Below, one piece after another: positions 5,857-8,059 of a stretch of 8,059 bases of DNA. Made by a program: the position numbers and the translations under genes. The notes under the pieces are model-generated. The model had not been told where the DNA came from and searched no databases. It saw nothing but the letters and a program-made list of their open reading frames with translations. Position 1 is the first letter of the stretch. Each line of letters starts with the position of its first letter. This stretch comes from Clostridiales bacterium. Lineage in GTDB: Bacteria; Bacillota; Clostridia; Lachnospirales; Lachnospiraceae. The stretch spans positions 1 through 8,059 of the forward strand of contig DYCJ01000016.1 of assembly GCA_019418195.1 (NCBI GenBank), written 5' to 3'.

Positions 5857-6399
5857 ATGGGATTTACACATTTCGATGAAAACGGAAAGGCGGTCATGGT
5901 CGATGTGACGGCAAAATCTGAGACTGTAAGAGAAGCTACAGCGACAGGCAGGATCCTTGTGAACCGTGAAGTATTTCAGGCCATAAAGGCCGGTACTGTC
6001 GGCAAAGGAGATGTGCTCGGTGTGGCGGCGACGGCCGGGATCATGGGGGCAAAACGTACATCAGACCTGATCCCTATGTGTCATATCCTTCCGATCACCA
6101 ACTGTAAGATCAATTTTGATATGGATGTTGATGAATGCGCTATATACTGCACCTGCACGGTGAAAGTGACAGGAAAGACCGGAGTAGAGATGGAGGCGCT
6201 GACCGGGGCGAGCGTGGCGCTCCTTACGATCTATGATATGTGTAAGGCCATGGACAAGACGATGGAGATCGGAGAGATCTATCTTGTGAAAAAGACAGGT
6301 GGAAAGAGCGGGGATGTATATAATGACCCGTATGACCGGAAAAGAGCGTCTGATGCAGGAACTTCCGGTACTTTGAAGAAAGAGCTGAATATCCTTTAA
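5857..6399 (+). CDS. moaC: Cyclic pyranopterin monophosphate synthase MoaC
   Basis: MoaC converts the MoaA product 3',8-cyclo-7,8-dihydro-GTP into cyclic pyranopterin monophosphate, completing the first stage of molybdenum cofactor synthesis in the cytoplasm. The 180-residue product has THFDENG and MVDV near the N-terminus, [11 protein letters not shown] (66-76), GVEMEALTG (109-117), DMCKAMDK (127-134) and KTGGKSGD (146-153). Asp127 and Lys130 correspond to active-site residues of the E. coli enzyme. The usual Pro after MCH is Ile77, and about 27 extra residues follow the conserved end. ATG 5857 is chosen because family homology begins there and GGGGTG precedes it by 6 bases. An in-frame extension to 5731 would put the terminator hairpin inside the gene. 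It is the first gene of the operon, 18 bases before mogA/moaB. Confidence 0.95.
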   Translation: MGFTHFDENGKAVMVDVTAKSETVREATATGRILVNREVFQAIKAGTVGKGDVLGVAATAGIMGAKRTSDLIPMCHILPITNCKINFDMDVDECAIYCTCTVKVTGKTGVEMEALTGASVALLTIYDMCKAMDKTMEIGEIYLVKKTGGKSGDVYNDPYDRKRASDAGTSGTLKKELNIL

Positions 6400-6417
6400 A
6401 GAGACGGAGATGAGAAG

Positions 6418-6918
6418 ATGGAAGGGTATAGATGGAAAGCTGCTGTTGTAACTTTGAGCGACAAAGGTTTCGCAGGGGAACGGGAAGACAAGAGCGGTCC
6501 TCTTATCTGTGAAATGATCACGGAAGCAGGGTATGATGTACAGAAGACTGTACTGCTTCCTGATGATAAAGAAGAAATAAAAAAGTGTCTTTGTAAATTA
6601 TGTGATAATGAAGATAACGATATAATTTTCACTACCGGTGGTACGGGATTTGCTCCGAGAGACTGTACTCCCGAAGCAACGATGGCCGTAGCAGAAAGAA
6701 ATGCGCCGGGGATAGCAGAGGCTATGAGGCTGGCTTCTCTTAAGATAACTCCCCGGGCGATGCTGAGCCGGGGCGCCTCGGTCATCCGGGGACAGACACT
6801 GATCATTAATCTGCCGGGCAGCCCGAAAGCGGTGAAAGAGAATCTCGAGGCCGTACTCCCGTCGCTGGATCACGGACTGGCGATCCTGACCGGGCGTGAC
6901 GGGGAGTGTGCGCGATGA
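6418..6918 (+). CDS. mogA: Molybdopterin adenylyltransferase, MogA/MoaB family
   Basis: This 166-residue cytoplasmic protein belongs to the family that activates molybdopterin with ATP, giving adenylyl-molybdopterin for metal insertion by MoeA. Motifs are VTLSDKG (11-17), TTGGTGFAPRD (72-82), PEAT (85-88), GIAEAMR (98-104), LSRG (116-119) and NLPGSPKAVKE (131-141). Asp49 and Asp82 match catalytically important positions of E. coli MogA. It is shorter than E. coli MogA (195) and near MoaB length (about 170). MogA and MoaB are hard to separate by sequence alone, and MoaB is inactive in some bacteria. The intact motifs and the absence of another family member in view favour an active enzyme. GGAG (6406-6409) lies 8 bases before the start. 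Its stop overlaps the moaA start as ATGA, suggesting coupled translation. Confidence 0.92.
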   Translation: MEGYRWKAAVVTLSDKGFAGEREDKSGPLICEMITEAGYDVQKTVLLPDDKEEIKKCLCKLCDNEDNDIIFTTGGTGFAPRDCTPEATMAVAERNAPGIAEAMRLASLKITPRAMLSRGASVIRGQTLIINLPGSPKAVKENLEAVLPSLDHGLAILTGRDGECAR

Positions 6919-7901
6919 GAGACCAGTTTGACAGATTGATCGAATATATGAGAGTCTCTGTGACGGACAGGTGTAATCTCCGTTGTGTTTATTGTATGCC
7001 GGCGGAGGGAGTGCCCTGCGTCAGTCACAGTGACATTCTCAGTTATGATGAAATAACAAGGATTTGCAGGATCGCGGCTGCACTCGGGATCAGCAGGATC
7101 AAGCTCACAGGGGGGGAACCGCTTGTGCGGCGGGGACTTCCGGACCTTCTTGGGATGCTTAAGAATATCTCAGGTATCGAACAGGTTACATTGACAACAA
7201 ACGGTATACTATTAAAAGAACAAATAAACAAATTAGTTTCTAATGGACTGGATGGAGTTAACATCAGCATCGATACATTAAACGTGGACCGTTATGCGGA
7301 TATCACGAGAGGCGGGAAACTGGAGGAGGCACTCTCCGGTTTGGAAGCGGCACTTTCATTTCCCTCTCTGACGGTCAGGATCAATTGCGTGCCCACACAG
7401 GATATGCCGGAAGAAGACTATATCAGTCTTGCACGCCTGGCCCGGGATAAGGAACTGGATGTCCGTTTTATTGAAATGATGCCCATCGGGCTTGGAAAAA
7501 AGTTTGGAATCGTGAGCAGAGAGCTGGTTTACAGTATATTAAAAAATAAATTCGGTGAGGCGGCAGAGTGTACCGGCAGATTCGGAAACGGTCCGGCAGT
7601 CTATGTACATTTTCCGGGATTTAAAGGGAAGATCGGATTTATCGATGCTGTCTCTCATCAGTTCTGTAATACGTGTAACCGGGTGAGACTGACATCGGAG
7701 GGATATCTCAAACCATGTCTTCAGTATGGTACAGGATCGGATCTCAGGAAATTGCTGAGGAGCGGGGCTGATGATACGGCTGTCCGCCATGAGATGCGCA
7801 GGACTATTTATGACAAACCTGCCTGCCATCATTTTGCCGACTGCATTTCCGGTGGCAGAGAGACACTTGAGACGAGAGATATGTCTCAGATCGGAGGATG
7901 A
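6915..7901 (+). CDS. moaA: GTP 3',8-cyclase MoaA (radical SAM)
   Basis: MoaA uses S-adenosylmethionine and two 4Fe-4S clusters to rearrange GTP into 3',8-cyclo-7,8-dihydro-GTP, the MoaC substrate. The 328-residue product has the radical SAM motif CNLRCVYC (Cys20, Cys24, Cys27), GGEP (66-69), and the C-terminal cluster ligands Cys251, Cys254 and Cys268 in FCNTCNRVRL...KPCL. It ends in the Gly-Gly pair (327-328) whose insertion into the active site is needed for activity, so the enzyme looks complete and functional. ATG 6915 is preferred over in-frame GTG 6906: it gives an ATGA overlap with mogA and has GGGGAG at 8 bases spacing. Two iron-sulfur clusters fit an anaerobic host. The 3' end doubles as the ribosome binding site of the next gene. 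Confidence 0.96.
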   Translation: MRDQFDRLIEYMRVSVTDRCNLRCVYCMPAEGVPCVSHSDILSYDEITRICRIAAALGISRIKLTGGEPLVRRGLPDLLGMLKNISGIEQVTLTTNGILLKEQINKLVSNGLDGVNISIDTLNVDRYADITRGGKLEEALSGLEAALSFPSLTVRINCVPTQDMPEEDYISLARLARDKELDVRFIEMMPIGLGKKFGIVSRELVYSILKNKFGEAAECTGRFGNGPAVYVHFPGFKGKIGFIDAVSHQFCNTCNRVRLTSEGYLKPCLQYGTGSDLRKLLRSGADDTAVRHEMRRTIYDKPACHHFADCISGGRETLETRDMSQIGG

Positions 7902-7907
7902 TTAATA

Positions 7908-8059
7908 ATGGGAACAGTGATCGCAGTCTGCACAAGTCCTGCCAAAGGGACGCAGAAAACAAATGTAAATGAAGCGGTATTTATAGAGGATTATGGAATC
8001 CGGGGAGATGCTCATGCGGGGAAGTGGCATCGTCAGGTGAGTCTTCTCTCATATGATAA
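7908..8059 (+). CDS. MOSC-domain protein, N-terminal part (runs off the window)
   Basis: ATG 7908 opens a frame that stays open to the window edge (50 codons plus 2 bases), starting MGTVIAVCTSPAKGTQK and continuing to GIRGDAHAGKWHRQVSLL. The GDAHAG and WHRQVSLL segments are typical of short clostridial MOSC-domain proteins. MOSC domains are named for the C-terminal domain of molybdenum cofactor sulfurase and are thought to bind the cofactor or carry sulfur; the role of stand-alone forms is mostly unsettled. The usual length is around 150 residues, so about two thirds is missing. GGAGG (7893-7897), formed by the last MoaA glycine codons, sits 10 bases upstream. The 6-base gap to moaA puts it in the same operon and supports a cofactor-linked job. 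A fused MogA/MoaB domain further on cannot be excluded. Confidence 0.85.
   Translation, partial: MGTVIAVCTSPAKGTQKTNVNEAVFIEDYGIRGDAHAGKWHRQVSLLSYD

Noticed and set aside
6060..6070. Third copy of atcagacctga inside moaC
   Set aside because: It encodes the conserved SDL of the MoaC motif, so its sequence is explained by coding constraint.
7191..7215. TTGACA with tatact inside an AT-rich patch of moaA, considered as an internal promoter
   Set aside because: The spacing between the hexamers is about 8 bases, far from 16-18, and the stretch encodes conserved MoaA sequence.
1..8059. CRISPR array, tRNA, rRNA or Moco riboswitch
   Set aside because: No regularly spaced repeats, tRNA cloverleaf or rRNA sequence were seen, and the moaC leader is too short and shows no fold like the Moco motif.

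Overview
The window looks like chromosomal DNA of a Gram-positive anaerobe of the class Clostridia, most likely the Lachnospiraceae. This is inferred from moderate-GC host genes with strong AGGAGG-type ribosome binding sites, a paired ABC exporter of Firmicutes type, and an AT-rich IS200/IS605-type insert. Every convincing gene lies on the + strand.

Layout. (1) Bases 1-60 carry two hairpins ending in 'ttagttcaa', interpreted as the right end of an IS200/IS605-family element whose body lies left of the window. (2) Bases 90-4215 hold two translationally coupled genes for a heterodimeric ABC exporter. The first subunit has a degenerate ATPase site and an unusual acidic, methionine-rich loop predicted to be extracellular. 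The second carries the intact catalytic site. (3) About 4234-5702 is a tnpB-only IS200/IS605-family (IS1341-like) element. It has an apparently intact TnpB RNA-guided nuclease, a structured 3' region that should be the omega RNA, and a terminal hairpin ending 'gggtagttcac'. No tnpA is present. (4) Bases 5703-5856 hold a strong, probably bidirectional terminator and a candidate extended -10 promoter. (5) Bases 5857-8059 are a molybdenum cofactor operon: moaC, mogA/moaB, moaA and the start of a MOSC-domain gene cut by the window edge.

How it works together. The exporter subunits should form one membrane complex with one active and one degenerate ATP site; the substrate cannot be read from the sequence. 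In the moa operon, MoaA and MoaC convert GTP to cyclic pyranopterin monophosphate, and MogA/MoaB adenylylates molybdopterin before metal insertion. The MOSC protein may act on the cofactor or its sulfur. MoaD, MoaE and MoeA are not in view. The IS appears to have landed between the exporter operon and its original terminator, so that terminator may now also end the omega RNA transcript.

The most interesting feature is a diverged copy of the omega RNA core (5626-5667) just upstream of the tnpB start codon (4393-4430). It could be a self-recognition or autoregulatory site, or an insertion scar. No wholly new multi-gene system was identified.
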